Of a stretch of 64,000 bases of DNA, positions 35,201-50,200 are shown one piece after another. The position numbers and the translations under genes were made by a program. A model generated the notes under the pieces. The model saw nothing but the letters and a program-made list of their open reading frames with translations, was not told the DNA's origin and did not search any database. Where the stretch lies: the NCBI GenBank assembly GCA_037951105.1, contig JBAMJV010008019.1:1-64000 (forward strand). Direction: 5' to 3'. Every line of letters begins with the position of its first letter. Within the stretch, counting starts at the first letter, position 1. Source of the stretch: Echinarachnius parma (Eukaryota > Echinodermata > Echinoidea > Clypeasteroida > Echinarachniidae).

Positions 35201-38200
35201 CAACAACGAGCAATATTTAGGAAGAGGTAAAAGAGAAACATAAAAGACACTGCATGACTTGTTTTGGGGGGAATATGCTTGTATTTTCCGTGCATCGTAT
35301 GAGTATGAATGCCTTGCTGAGGTGGACTTTGGTCACTTGTGAATCTTATCTCCGTGTATTACCCGCATCGTATTAGGGCCCGGCGCTGGCTAGGCAATTT
35401 GCGTGTACAATTTTCCTATCTCCGTGTATTAACCGCTCCCCCCTTTTTGGAGCTTTTTTTTGAGAAAAAAGGTGCGGTTAATACACCGACAAATACGGTA
35501 CTAGTATCATATATCATTCAGTTTCTAAGTTTTGTGTAAGTATCTTACAGTGTTTGATTGAAGTCTCAAATATCACTTTTGGCAAAATCTTCTGCAAAGT
35601 TAATGGATCACTTTACAATTACATAGCAACCTACCTGAGGGGGATGATAGGCCACTTTATCCCGCTCCTCAAGGTGTCTCTTGATGCAGGACAGCTGCTT
35701 GCTGCGCGACTTCCACCTACACGAGGAGGAAACAACAAATTCAAGTAAAAAATCATTTAAATTCAGTGTCATACATAACCCCCCCCCCCCCCCCAATTTT
35801 AAGAACAACAAGTCAACGCAAAGCGTAGCATCCCCTCGTCGGTTCAAATGGCCTATATACCTCAGAACAAGTTACAAGTCACCATCATACAAAATTCTAT
35901 CAAAATACGCCCAACATTACTTAAGTTATCAAACGGAACCCACATTTTTGCATACATACATGTAATTACTGTAGCTATTTCTCATGTACAAAATTAGCAA
36001 TTTTTCGCATATTTAATGAGCTGTGATCTCTGACCTTTGACGTACAGACTCTACAACATTACTGACGTTATTGAATGAAAACCAAATTTTTGCATATAAT
36101 TAGCTATTTTGAATATTTAATGAGCTATGACCTTTGACCTACATACTTAGAACTTAGGCTGTATTTTGATACCATGTACCTTCATATCAAATTTCATTAA
36201 AATCCGTCAAACATTACTAAAGTTATCGAACGGAAACCACATTTCGGATACATAATTAGCTATTTTTGCATATTTAATGAGCTATGACCTTTCACCTTTG
36301 ACCTACATACTCCGAAATTGAACTTAGGCTGTATTTTGATACCATGTACCTTCATATCAAATTTCATTAAAATCCGTCAAACATTACTAAAGTTATCAAA
36401 CAGAAACCACATTTTCTGATACATAATAAAGCTATTTTTGCATATTTAATGAGCTATGACCTTTGACCTACATACTCCAAAATCGAACTTAGGCTGTATT
36501 TTGATATCATGTACATGTACCTTCATATCAAATTTCTTTGAAATCCGTCAAACATTACTAAAGTTAACAAACGGAAACCAGATTTGTTACGGGAAGGACG
36601 GATGACCTTTGACCTACATACTCCGAAATCGAACTTAGGCTGTATTCTGATACCATGTACCTTCATATCAAATTTCATTAAAAATCCGTCAAACATTACT
36701 AAAGTTATCGAACGGAAACCACATTTTCGGATACATAATTAGCTATTTTTGCATATTTAATGAGCTATGACCTTTGACCTTTGACCTACATACTCCGAAA
36801 TCAAACTTAGGCTGTATTTTGATACCATGTACCTTCATATCAAATTTCATTAAAATCTGTCAAACATTACTAAAGTTAACAAACGGAAACCACATTTTTT
36901 GATAAATAATTAGCTATTTTCGCATATTTAATGAGCTATGACCTTTGACCTACATACTCCGCAATCAAACTTAGACTATATTTTGATACCATGTACCTTC
37001 ATATCAAATGTCATTAAAATCCGTCAAACATTACTAAAGTTATCGAACGGAAACCAGATTTGTTACGGAAGGAAGTACGGAAGGAAGTACGGAAGGAAGG
37101 ATGGAAGGACGGACGGCGGCGGCGGCGTTACTATATCCCCTCCGACTTCGTCGCCGAGGGGATAATAATTGCAACTTTTGGAAATAATATAGTTACAAAA
37201 AAAAATACTATTCAGTTTTATCTCTTTTCAAGGTGTGTCTTTAACCCTAATCCCACGGGGGGGGGGGGGGGGGCCATTTGGGCCCCCCCCTGTCATTTTT
37301 TTTGACGTGCATCTAAACCGATTGGAATTTCACGTTCAAACTTCATGACTTTTTTCTCTCAAGTCTCCCGCATGTTTTGATACATAATTCACCCCGGTCG
37401 GACATGTAGAACTGATTTTAGAGGTCAATAATTGCTCAACCGTCACAAAAAACTGCAATTTTTGAACGGTTTCTATGTAATTCATACACTGGGCCCAAAA
37501 AGAAACTTATAATTTTTCACATGATCATATCTTAAAATCCTGTGCATCAAAATTAACCAAAATGACACACAGGATTACTTAAATACTCTATTCTAAACAC
37601 ATGTCAGTAACCAAGCAATTGCCCAACTGACATAACCGCAAAAAGCACTGACAAAGAACAACTTCCGGGACCACATGTCACAGTCCGCCTGGTAATGCAC
37701 ACACTCAGAGCAGCTCTACAGGAAGAGAGGAACAATCTCCCCAAGCCATAATTTATGCAAATTAGTGATATATTTTATCACCATAAAAAACATGGATATG
37801 ATGAATTACATCATTTGAAAGTATTTTTACAAAAAACCTGAAGAAATCCTGTAATTTCTCTTGATTTTAGATGAAAATCCCAATTTTCCCCCAAATTCGT
37901 CAAAAATTTGCATATTCAAAATTTTAATTAATTATTAAAAAAAATAATGGTCCAATTTTTTTCTTTTCTTCAAATTCTTATTCTACTTGACTTGATTTAC
38001 GTACTGTATGTGCCAATTTTCAAGTCAATCGGTCCATTTGTTGCCGAGATTTGAGGGGGGGGGCCAAAATGCCCCCCCCCCCCCCAGTGGACTCAAGTCC
38101 CCAAAATAACCCAGTGGGATTAGGGTTAAGCAGGACAGCTGCTTGCTGCATGACTTCCACCTAAGGAAAGAACAAAATCAACTTCCACCAACGCATGGAG

Positions 38201-41200
38201 GAAAGAACAAACAAAATCACGTATGAAACCATTTTAATTCAAGTGTCATACATCCTTTCCCCCCTATTTTAAGAACTATAATCACAACTTTTCAAGGTGT
38301 TGCTGCGCAACTTCCACCAACGCAAGGAGGAAACAACAAACAAAATCAGGTATGAAACATTTTAAATTCAGTGTCATACATCCTTCCTCCCCCCCCCCCC
38401 CCCCACCCTCCCCCTATTTTAAGAACTATAAACACAACTTTCGGAAGGAAATAGAGTGAACAAATACAATTCAGTTTTGTCTCTCTTCAAGGTGTCTCTT
38501 TAAGCTGGACAGCTGCTTGCTGCGCAACTTCCACCTACGCAAGGAGGAAAGAACAAACAAAATCACGTATAAAACCATTTTAATTCAAGTGTCATACATC
38601 CTTTCCCCCTCCCCTATTTTAAGAATAGTTTTTTAAAAACGAATACAATTCAGTTTTGTCTCTTTTCAAGGTGTCTCTTTAAGCTGGACAGCTGCTTGCT
38701 GCGCAACTTCCAAAACTTTTGGAAAGATAAATAGTTTTTTAAAAACGAATACAATTCAGTTTTGTCTCTTTTCAAGGTGTCTCTTTAAGCTGGACAGCTG
38801 CTTGCTGCGCAACTTCCACCAACCCAAGAAGGAAAGAACAAACTCAAGTAAAAAACAAGTTTAAATTCAGTGTCATACATCCTCCCCCCCCCCCCCCCCC
38901 ACCCCCACCCTCCCCCTATTTTAAGAACTATAATCACAACTTTTGGAAGGAAATAGAGTAAACAACAAACTGAAGTAAAATAAAACAATCCAGTTTCATA
39001 TCTCCTTTCCTACCATTTTCATGATTAAGTTTATGGAGAAATATATTCACAACTTCTTGAACAAAATTTTAGTTTCATATCTATTTTCCCCACAATATTC
39101 TTCCTGAAAGGTATATAAAGTAAAACCAAATAAAAATTGAGTTTCATACATGTACATTGGGGTTTTTCCCTTAGATTATCATGATAAAATTAGTAGAGAA
39201 CTATACTCACAGCCTCCAGAAAATAATAAAGACAACATTCAGTCTGACATCTCCTTATAAGTAAATCAAATCAAAACCTTTACCCCCCATTTTCAGGATT
39301 ACGTGATAAGAAAACTGTACTCAAAACTTCTGGAACAAAATAAAAGTAAAAGCACAAATCAAATTCAGTTTAATACCTCCTTTACCCACTCTTTTAACGA
39401 TAAAGTGAATATAGTTCCGGAATTAAATAAGTAAAAACAAAAATGAAATTCAGTTCATGTCCCTTTCCCCTATATTTATGATAAAATGAATTACATAATA
39501 TCTAAAATGGGAACATTGTATTTATTCTCTCATATTAAACTTTGATTATTTCGGTATCACTATGAAGACAAACAAAAATAATGTGTGTTTTTAAAACACA
39601 CTAGTCAAATGCTCATAAACACAGAGATATACAAATGTAAAATGCACCTAAAAATATAATACAAATTGGTAAAACATGACATATAAATCATCAAAACAAA
39701 ACCATTTTAACGATGCATGGTGATTACTAAAACAGGCCTCCTAAATGTGTCACTCCTAAGTTATGTTTTCCACTGCTTTCATGTCCCACTGTGGAATAAC
39801 ATGGCCCTCCCGTGTAGCACATTCTCAGCATGCTGGTTCGAGATCACTGCTACTTAAAGGGATTGTCTGGGATTTGCTCACACTCTCAAATAATCTGAAA
39901 TCTTCACTGCAGCTTAATTAGGATACATAAATGTTCCTTTTTTGGGGAGGGGGGGGGGGGGGGGGGTGGAATAACATGGCCCTCCCATGTAGCACATTCT
40001 CAGCATGCTGGTTCGATATCACTGCTACTTAAAGGGATTGTCAGGTTTTTGCACACAATCTAAAATCATCTCAAATGTTCACCGCGGCTTAATTAGGATA
40101 CAAAAAAGTTCCCTCTTTTTTTTTGGGGGGGGGGGGGGGATTGAAATTTCACATCAAAAGGGCAAATACTATTTTTAAAAGATGGAAATTTGATCCCCCC
40201 TTTTCACAAATTAACTGAACAGTGCTTCTCATCAAGTATCATATTGCTAAACAAGAAACTAAAATTGGAATCTAAATGTAAGATTATTTTTCCTATGATG
40301 AATTTTCTACCGTGGGATTAACAGCAAAGGGTATGAAGTGTGATTTCTGATCACGTTTTCATTTAGTTTTTCTGTTAACGGATTTTAAATGAGCAAATCC
40401 CTGAAAGCGATTTTAAGGCTTCCCACGGCTCTCGTAACAAGAATCAAAGACAAATCACTTCTGAAACATAGTAATTAATTATGCGTCTGGCTCTACATAC
40501 TTTGCAATTCCCGAGGTGAGAACACTTTCAGAAACAACGCAAAAAGAAACAAAAAAGGGGGACAGTCATGACCAAAATGACAAATCACAACCAGTAATTC
40601 CAGACTGATTCAACAAGAAAACAAAATTAGCATTGGTATTTTGGTGCCGTTGTTCGGCTTTTTTTTACTGCAGTTATTGTCTTTGTTTCTCCAATTCTGT
40701 ATCAACATTGTGCACAAATAAAAAACATTTGATTTTTAATATTCTTTTGTATTGAAATTCAAAATGTACTTGTCTATTATACTGTGTTACAAATATTACA
40801 TTTTACATATTTGGTACAAATTTCATGGGATTTTTGTTACTTTTATTCATGTATTCACATATTATGTACGTACAGTGTTTTTTTTCCCATTTTAATTTTA
40901 ACTCTTTTTCATCTTCTTCCCGGTTTTAGGGAAGATGAAAAATACAACAGTACTAATAAAGTTCATTGAATCTTCTGTTTGATACTTTTAGTAGGTCTGT
41001 CCATCACCACTTTCAAATGCAATATACTTACTATTTGTCTGTTACGTTTTTCACCTGCACTCATTTATGTTTATTTAACATGTAGCATTTTTAATAGGAG
41101 AATGGAGAATAAAGTCTATTACAATTTCATATGTTTGTTTAAAATCTATCCGCCAATACTCCAGAGCCTCTTTAAATAGCCTTTTGATGTGTTGTAAATG

Positions 41201-44200
41201 AACTCACCTGTTCATGAGCCTGTGCACATACTGGACCTCGGTGGTGAACCTGGTGTTGGCGATAGCTTGCAGCTTGCACTCCGGCTGGGAAAGGAAACAT
41301 AAATAATAAATATTTCTAAAGATCATTATCAAAATAATTAGAAATCATATCTTGATCACCTAAAAAAAAATTATAATAATTTTCTGTTACATTGTTTGTT
41401 TGATATTTGATTAAGATTTCACTAAAGCGAGCATTTTGTTGTCATATTTTAACCTCACTTCTACATACCCTATTCAATATAGTCAATATTTTCATTTTTA
41501 TCATCTTCATGCATTGCTAAAAAAAAAAATTTTCCATAAACCCCCTCTTATTACTATAATAAGGATAATAATTTCTTACAAGGGTATTTTGTTTCCATTT
41601 GTTTTGCTTTTATAGATCATACATGTACTGTTGTTAATGCTCCAAGACCAGAAAAAAGTAATATACTTATTTAGTTGCTAAGCTAAGTTACATGTGCATA
41701 GACCAAAGAGCTAATGACCTACCTTCCATCCCTCTGGAGGCACTACCCTGCACATTCCATAGGCATTCAGCTTGTCTGCAATGGATTCCACAAACGCCAT
41801 GGGGTTGCTCCACTCCTCAGGGCTCGGTCTCAGCACCAGACCCTCGATCACGTTCTCCAGGTACTTGCTGGGCCCCGTCGGCACCTCCGCTGGCTTACCA
41901 ACCTTCCCCGCCGATGAGGGCCCATTCTTTGGTCGACTCTTCTTTGACATCTGTCCTTGGTCGTTCCTCTGAGCTTTCTGTCCATTCTGTTGCTTGCCGC
42001 CCATGGTGGTAACTTTTCCTACACTGTTCCTTGGAAGCTTGTGCTGCGTGTCTTCAATGACAGCATTGACCTTTGCTGTTGCAGCCTGCTCCTTGTGGTT
42101 CTTCATCAGGAGGGGGTTTCTGATTTTCTTTGCTCTGGCTGCGGCTGCGGCAGCTTCCGCTTCCCTCTCTTCCTCCTCGCTGCTCTGTATCTTCAGTGCC
42201 GTCAGCTTCTTCTCCAGCTCATGGTTGATGTGGTGGCCTTTGGCGGAGACGATGCCATCTTTCCTGAGGATGTTGTTGTTGAGCGTGCAGTTGGTGAGAG
42301 GTATGGTGAGCTTCTTGCTGACGCCGTTCGTGTTGAGGATGGTGGTGACAGCCTCCACTTTGTCATCGAGGGAGTCGTCCAGCTCCCTGTCCCTGAGCAT
42401 CATGGAGCACTTCCTCGGCTTCCTGGAGCTGCTGCGCTTCAGTTCCTTCAGCTTCTTCTGCCTCTTGACCGTCTTTAGGACTTCTTCCAGGGAACCCTCC
42501 AGGGCCAGGTCCCTGTCTCCGTTCTTGTGTCTGGAGCGGGTCTTCGAGGTGCAGTTCAGCGAGTTACAAGAGCACTTCTTTTCCCTCCTCTCTCTCTTGG
42601 CTCCCTTCAGCAGTTTGATTTGACTGAGGAGCGTGTGTCCATTAGGTGTGCCCTCAAGCTGATCAAGGACATGGTTGGACTCCCGGATGTCTTCATCCGT
42701 TGACTTCGCAGTCTTCAGCCTGTCGGACTTCCTCCGTCTCTCCCTGGACTTCTCCTCTGACCTCTGGGCGTCTCTCCTCTTGTTGCTCTCCTTGGCCTTT
42801 GAGGTAGCGAATGTAGGGCTTTGGTCCTGTTGTTGTTGTGAGTGGTTAAGTCTGCAGCTATCGTTCTTAGAAGGCACGGAATTAGCTCTACTGGAGTGTT
42901 TCCCTGAGGATCGGGCCAAGAACACCTTGCCCGTGGACTTCCCGTGTGGGCGATGCATCCCGTTCCTGCTCCGGTGGATGGCCTGGCAGCGCTTGTTCTC
43001 CCAGGGGATGATGGGGATGAGAGGGGGAGGATGTCTGTTCCGTGGCACAGCCAGGATGGGTGGGGGCACGGGGGACAGGTTGGGTGGCAGCTGCTGAGGC
43101 TTCTTGGGTGAGACGCCTCCTTTGGACTTGAAGGAATTTCGAAGGTTCACTGCAAGTTTTCCAGAATTCTGCATGCAAAAGAAAATTACAGATAAAACGG
43201 TTGGAAAATAAGCCTTCATGCACGCTTGTTACCTTTCAAATAGTAATTCACAATGCCATTTAACATCTGAAGTACACGTACGTGCAGGATATCATGTTCT
43301 GTATTTAAAATATTGATGAATGTTGTGCACGAGTATCATCAATGAGTTTAACAGATTAACATATCCGTTGGCACTTTTCATAGATCGGTTCAATTTATTG
43401 CATCCTTATAATTCTATTTGATTCATTGCATCATTACGTATATCCCAACGCAACACATTAGGCATATTTATCATTTTACTTTCTGAAACAAGAAATATAA
43501 TAGACATATAAATTAATCATTGCTCTCAAGGGCCTTATAACGTACTTAAATCTAGTACAGACATTACTCATTAATCTCCCTTCTTTGTCCACAAAATCCA
43601 TTTACATACATAACAAATCCACACAACCCATTGTCTAATCAATCAAGAAATGATCCCTATCAGGCGCAGATCTACAGGGGGGGGGGGGGGGGTTTAGGGA
43701 GTAACAAATCCAAACAACCCATTGTCTAATCAATCAAGAAACGATCCCTATCAGGCACAGATCTACGGGGTGGGGGGGGGGGGGTTTAGGGGGTTTAAAC
43801 CCCCCCCCCCCCCTTGGGCTGCCAAGTGAAAATGTGATGTGCATAGAAAAACGCCTTCATAGGTTTAAACCCGCCCCCCCCCCCCCCCCCCTTGGGCTGC
43901 CAAGTGAAAATGTGATGTGGAAAACATCACTTCCGGGGGTTCAAAATAGCAAAAAAAAATTGCCGCTTCGCGGCTCGTGGACGATGCTCTGCATCGTCAT
44001 TTGGTCAAACCCCCCCCCCCCCCCCCTTAGCAAAAAGACATCACTTACGGGGGTTCAAAATAGCCCAAAAAAATCGCTACGCGGCTCGGACTTCACGGCT
44101 TCGTGGTCAAACCCCCCCCCCCCCCCCCTTAGTAAAAAGCTAGATCCGCCCCTGCCTATCAACAATTGGGTTTGTTTTCTTCACCCCCGCCCACTTTTTT

Positions 44201-47200
44201 CTTCTCTCAGTTTGTAGTTGTTGTCATTGTTGTTAAAGAGATCTAGTAACTTTATTGACATGTGCCAAAACTGACGAAGAGTTGAACAAATTTGCATGTA
44301 TGTGATCTGATATATCCACTGAATGATGTGTGAAAATTCCATGGTAAAAGACCAAGTAATTAGTGAGATGGCAAAGTGATATTCGCTACCTCATTGCACT
44401 AAGTTTTTACACAGTTGAAAGTCTCCCTTAGAGACTTTCAAATCTGAACGCTTCAATCATAAATATCTTTATAACAAAAGAGAAATACAACAATGTATGT
44501 GAGAACCTCTAGAGTTCTATGTAAGTTTCGTGAAATTTGACGACGTTACTAGATCCCCTTTAAGACGTGTGTTGCGTTCCCAGCACACATGTTGACTCAT
44601 CGCACACCGACACGCAGATAACATCATCCAGCACGGCTATCTGTCGTGCTGGAAGTAATTATGGATTCCCGGGATGTGGCAACGTGTTATTGATTTATCT
44701 TTTTCCTCTTAGTGGTGCGGGTATGTTCGGATTGATCACAGTAACAAAGTCTCGGGGGCAAGAATATGACATTGAATATTACTCAATTTTTGTTGTTCTT
44801 TGTTTCAAAACTGAATTCTGAGCAACACAGAACATTTCTGTTGTAATCAGCCATCTATGAATGTGTTTATCAATTATTCCTGGCTTATAAACTGTTTTAG
44901 ATTATTTCAATGATGCTAACGAGCAATGCAAATACTAAATAGTTTATGTGGTCCTCTTAGTGTTCGAGTATGTTTGTATTGATCACAGTAACGAAGGCTC
45001 GGGGGCAAGGATCTGACATTGAATATTGCTTGATTTTTGTTGTTCTCTGTTCCAAAAATGAAATGAATGAGCGAACGGCCACAAATGTGTTTATTAATTA
45101 TTTATGTTCCACTCTGACACTATCAAGCAATGCAAAAACTAGATAGTTACGTAAGTGGTGTGCATGGGTCTGGATTGATCAGAGTAATGAAGGCTCGGGG
45201 GCAAGAATCTGACATCGAATATTGCTTGATATTTTTGTTTTCTGTTCCAAAAATGAAATGAATGAGCGATATAGAACATTTTTTGTTTCAAACAGCCATG
45301 ATTGTGTTTATCAATTATTTCCGTTTCACTCTGACATTATCTAGCAATGCAAAAACTAGATAGTTACGTAAGTGGTGCGCATGGGTCTGGATTGATCAAA
45401 GTAATGAAGGCTTGGGGGCAAGGATCTGACATCGAATATTGCTTGCTTTTTTTCTGCTGTTCCAAAACTGAAATGAATGAGCGATATAGAACATTTTTTG
45501 TTTCAAACAGCCATGATTGTGTTTATTAATTATTTCCGTTTCACTCTGACATTATCGAGCAATGCAAAAACTAGATAGTTACTTATGTGGAACTCTTAGA
45601 GTGCGTATGGGTCTGGATTGATCAGAGAAATGAAGGCCCTGGGGGCAAGTATCTGACATCGAATATCGCTTGATTTTGTATTCTCTGTCCCCAAAAAGCC
45701 ATGAATGCGTTTATTAATTATTTCTGCTACACTCTGACATGAACTTGTTTATTTAATCATTCCCGGCTAAAATGAGGGTTTCAAGCAAAAAGACCACCAC
45801 AACTGATCCTCGGAAGAGAAAAAACAATGTTATGGAACTTGTTTAATACAGGCCACCTGTCTACAATGGTCACTATTCTTACAAGTTTCCCTTGGGTGGT
45901 CACTGTACACAGGTTTAACTGTTCCTATAAAGGTCACTTGTCTACAATGTTCACTATTCTTACAAGTTTACCTCGGGTGGTCTCTATTCACAAGTTTGAC
46001 TGTACATCATAAATGCATATTTTCCTTTGCAGTTCTCACCTTAAATTGCCTGGCGTCCAGACGCAGTCTAAATTTGACTGTAAATTGCTATGGGACTTGT
46101 CTATACAGGTCATTTGTCTACAATGGTCAATATTCTCTTCTCCCTTGGGTGGCCACTGTACACAGGTTTAACTGTTTCTATAAAGGTCACTTGTCTACGA
46201 TGGTCACAATCCCATTTGTTTTTTTCCTTGGGTGGTCACTATACACAGGTTTGACTGTACAATGATATGGGACTTGTCTATACAGGTCACCTGTTTACAA
46301 TGGTCACTATTCTTGTTTCCCTTGGGTGGTCACAGTACACAGGTTTGACTGTACTAGATACAGGTCACCTGTATACAATGGTCATTATTCTTCTTTCCCT
46401 TGGGCGGTCACTATACACAGGTTTGACTGTACATCATAAGTGCATTATATTTTCCATTGATGCAGTTCTCACCTTGAATTGCCTGGCGTCCAGCCGCAGT
46501 CTCCTCTCCCTCATCTTCGCCCTCTGCTGTTCGGTGGTGGGCGAGGCCTTGGCGGACCGCGGGGGCGTAGCCCTGGTACCCCTCGGGGGTGTGGAGGTGG
46601 GCGTGGTGGAGGGCTCATCCTGGGGCAGGGGTTCAATACCCGGTACTGAGATGTCTTCGCTGGCGCTGGCGCTGGCGCTGGCACTGGCGCTGTGCCTCTT
46701 GCGCCCAGGAGCCTGCTTGGGTGCCATCGACCATGCGTCCTGGAGGATGGGTTTGGCTTTCACCTTGAACAGATCCAGCCTGGGAGGTAGTGCGGGTGTG
46801 CCTGGAAATTAAATAATGAGAAATGAGAAAAAACACAATAATGATGAAGGTTAGATGGTACATTTTGGACAAACTATTTTAAATACATTTTTTCTACAAT
46901 TCCATGTCTACTTTTCAAGCCTCCTGCCAGTGACCATGCGTCCTGGAGGATGGGTTTGGACATCACTTTGAACAGATCGAGCCTGGGAGGTAGTGCGGAT
47001 GTGCCTGGAAACGAAAAAAATTTGAAAAATAAAGCAAGTTAGAAGGTCCTTATTCAAAACAATTTTGTTCCAAATATGTCTTTTCTTTAATTCTATGGCT
47101 ACTTTTCAAGCCTCCTGCCAGCGACCATGCATCCTTGCGTACCAGTTTGGCCTTCACTTTGAACAGGTTGATCCTGGGAGGTAGTGCAGGTGTGCCTGAA

Positions 47201-50200
47201 AACAAAAAAGATCAAAACAATTATATTCTTGATGGTAAATTGTGGACAATTTTGTTCAAAATACATATTTTCTCTAGTTCTATAGAGACTTTCCAAGCCT
47301 CCTGCCAGCGACCATATGTCCTGGAGGACGGGTTTGGCTTTCACTTTGAACAGATCCATCACGGGAGGTAGTGCAGGTGTACCTGAAAACAACAGAATTA
47401 GAATATAATGAAAGCTTGATGGAAATTGTTTGAACAAATCTGCTCCAAACACATTTTTCTAGCCCCCTTAATTATACATGTGCTTTTAACAATTTGTTTT
47501 GCATTGAACTCAATAATAATTTACAGGGACTCTTGGAGGCATTTTGAAACTTAAATCACCCCGAACCCCCCCCCCGTGTATTTTTGTTTTCATTGTGCTT
47601 GTGAAAAACAGCAATTTACCAATGTCACTGTAAGACTCTTTCAGAATGATATGTGGGATTTTTGTTGAAAAAGAATAATGTTTACCTCGTGCAAGCAGAG
47701 AAAAACAATGTCTGGTTTTATCCTATTTGTTTGTGTGAAGTATCCAAATTTGGATACTATGGACGCTTGAGTATCCAAATTTGGATAATTTTGACTACAT
47801 GCTTTCAAATTCAATCTTAAATATCTCCATAATTAGGGAGACATTTGAACAGTCAAAACCCATTTCATTCTTCTGTTACCATATGCCAAACAACAAGGTA
47901 CAAGGGGAAGTGTGAAAGCTCCAATTGATTTTGGTGGAATTTTACAAAAGTTAATGGATCACTTTAATTTCAATCATGTGTAAACAACACTAAATCAACT
48001 TGACACATCAAATACTGCATGCAAGCGATAAAAATATTATTTACAACAAGTTCTAAACAACACTTTACGGGTGGTGATTTCCACCTTGCGAACATTAAAC
48101 GCTGAACTTTTCATCGGCAATAAATAAGGACACCCCTAAAAGATGCTAATCTCCTGAAAATTTGTCAAAAATCATCGTCACCGATGTGTAGGGTCTTGTT
48201 TTGGGCAGGGTGTTGTGTGTTGCCATGGGAACCTGAATCACAGGGTAATCCAAATCAAATCTCGGAAAAGCTGTTGACAGTTGAGCCCAGTGACTCACAA
48301 CATTGCATGATTTATTTTGGATGAAAAATTTTCCATCATGTATCTGCCAATTGTATCAGAGCTTAAATCCATAGTTGTTGACAATTTATTGCACATCTAA
48401 ACATTGATTGATAACTTTTGACTATCATCTAGGTACAATCTTGAGGATGACTTTAGTCAGTCACAACAGTCTTTCTCTCGATTAAACATAAGTACAGGAT
48501 GGTTATTAATGTTTAAAAATCTGTTACATCATACACATCTCTACTTCAATTTTTCATTTTCATTTTACAGCCTTCCTCAATTGCTTTTTCGGATCTTAAA
48601 TCAATATTTGAACTTTACCACAAGGTAATTTTGTTTTTCAATAATTGACAAACAAATTGTTCTTGATTCATTTAAACTATTGCCTGCAGGGTATCGGGAT
48701 GACTTTGGGACTCCTTCAAAACGAGATTACCATCATTCTAAACCAACCAAAAAAATACTTTTTTTTTCACGAGGGCGATTTTGAAAATTTTGAGGGAGAA
48801 AAACGCCCTCGTGAAATTATTCACGAGGGCTATTTTGGGGCTCACGGGGGCTATTTTTTTTTTTACATCGTTTTCACTGCTCAAGGGTCTAATAAATGAT
48901 TATCATGATGTGATCTATCCGATTATGCCATTTTGGTACGTTTCTGGCGCTTTCCGATCATGCAAAAAGATCTTCTTCTTTTTTCTTTTTTTTTTCGCCC
49001 CCGTGCCGTGGCTCGCGGGGGCGATTCCAAAGGTATCGGGGGCGAATCGCCCTTTGCCCCCGTGTATTTTTTTGGTTGTTCTAAACATAGTTATTCCGGC
49101 AAGCATCTGATAATGGACGAGTCTGGAACCACTTTCAGACCAAACTTAATCAGTGTGACAATAATGAAATACCAATATAATTCTACCCAGCCTGGCTAAC
49201 TTGGCATATTGACCAAATGATTATCTTCATTGTTATTTCTCCGATGATTTTCCTCTGCGCCCTTCCAGACAGAGCTTTTCTTATGAGTATCACAGATTTC
49301 AACATGTTTCATGTTTCATTGAATGGCACTTTTCAGATAGGGTACTCTATTGTATACATTCACTTATTACCCATGAAAAAATTGTTGTTCTGAAATTGTA
49401 TCTTTTTATTAGACTTTTATTGAATGGCACCTTTCATATAGAGTACTTTATTGGATATATCCTCTTTAATACTGATTCAATTTGGTTGTTGTAAAAGGCA
49501 TATATCTGTCATGCTTACATACATGTATTTCAAGGGGGACCTGGGAGTTTGGTAACTTGCCAAGAGTTCAAAAGTTTGGTCTATTATTATAGACCGCAGT
49601 GTCTCTCAAGATAGAGCTTTTTATTGGAGTATCACAGATTTCAACACTATTCATTTAGGGTGGTATTCTAATATTTGTCCTAAATATTGTCCTAAGTTCT
49701 TGCCTAAGTCAGAAAGTTAGGACGTGCTTAGGATGTGCAAAATTGGTATTCCAATATTTAGACTTAGGACGATCTTAATGCAAATTAGTAAGCTTTGGCC
49801 ACGCCCACAATGCAGATGTGAGCCAATGACTGATGTTGTTTCATTTACAAGCATCCAATCAGAAAGGAGAGGGAAGCTATAGCAACTCTCATTAAAGACA
49901 CTTTGCGTAAAAGCTGAGCAAATGCGCGTGCTGTATTGTCTTTGATCTGCGCCATGAAAGTACAGTGCGCTAGACTGATCTGCGCTTATGTAATGGCCAC
50001 TGGTTTTGTAGGTCACTGCATGCTATTTTTTTGTACACAACACATGGGAGTTAGGACAGGGTCGGGGCGATCCTAGGAATTATCCTAGAAATTTCATCCT
50101 AAGTGCATTTTAGAATACCAATTTGTCCTAAGTCGCTAATTTGCATAAATTTGCATATTTGCTTTAAAGTTAGGACAAAAGTTAGGAAGTGACTTAGGAG

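Noticed and set aside
37225-38830. ARID helix copies as alternative exons
   Set aside because: Acceptors are kept but stops follow and no donor is present.
41957-43097. Long + strand frames of 140-209 codons
   Set aside because: Shadows of the 482-codon jarid2 exon on the - strand, which has clear homology and splice sites.
43169-43219. Upstream Met for the large jarid2 exon frame
   Set aside because: Lies in the intron before the acceptor at 43168; the exon is internal.
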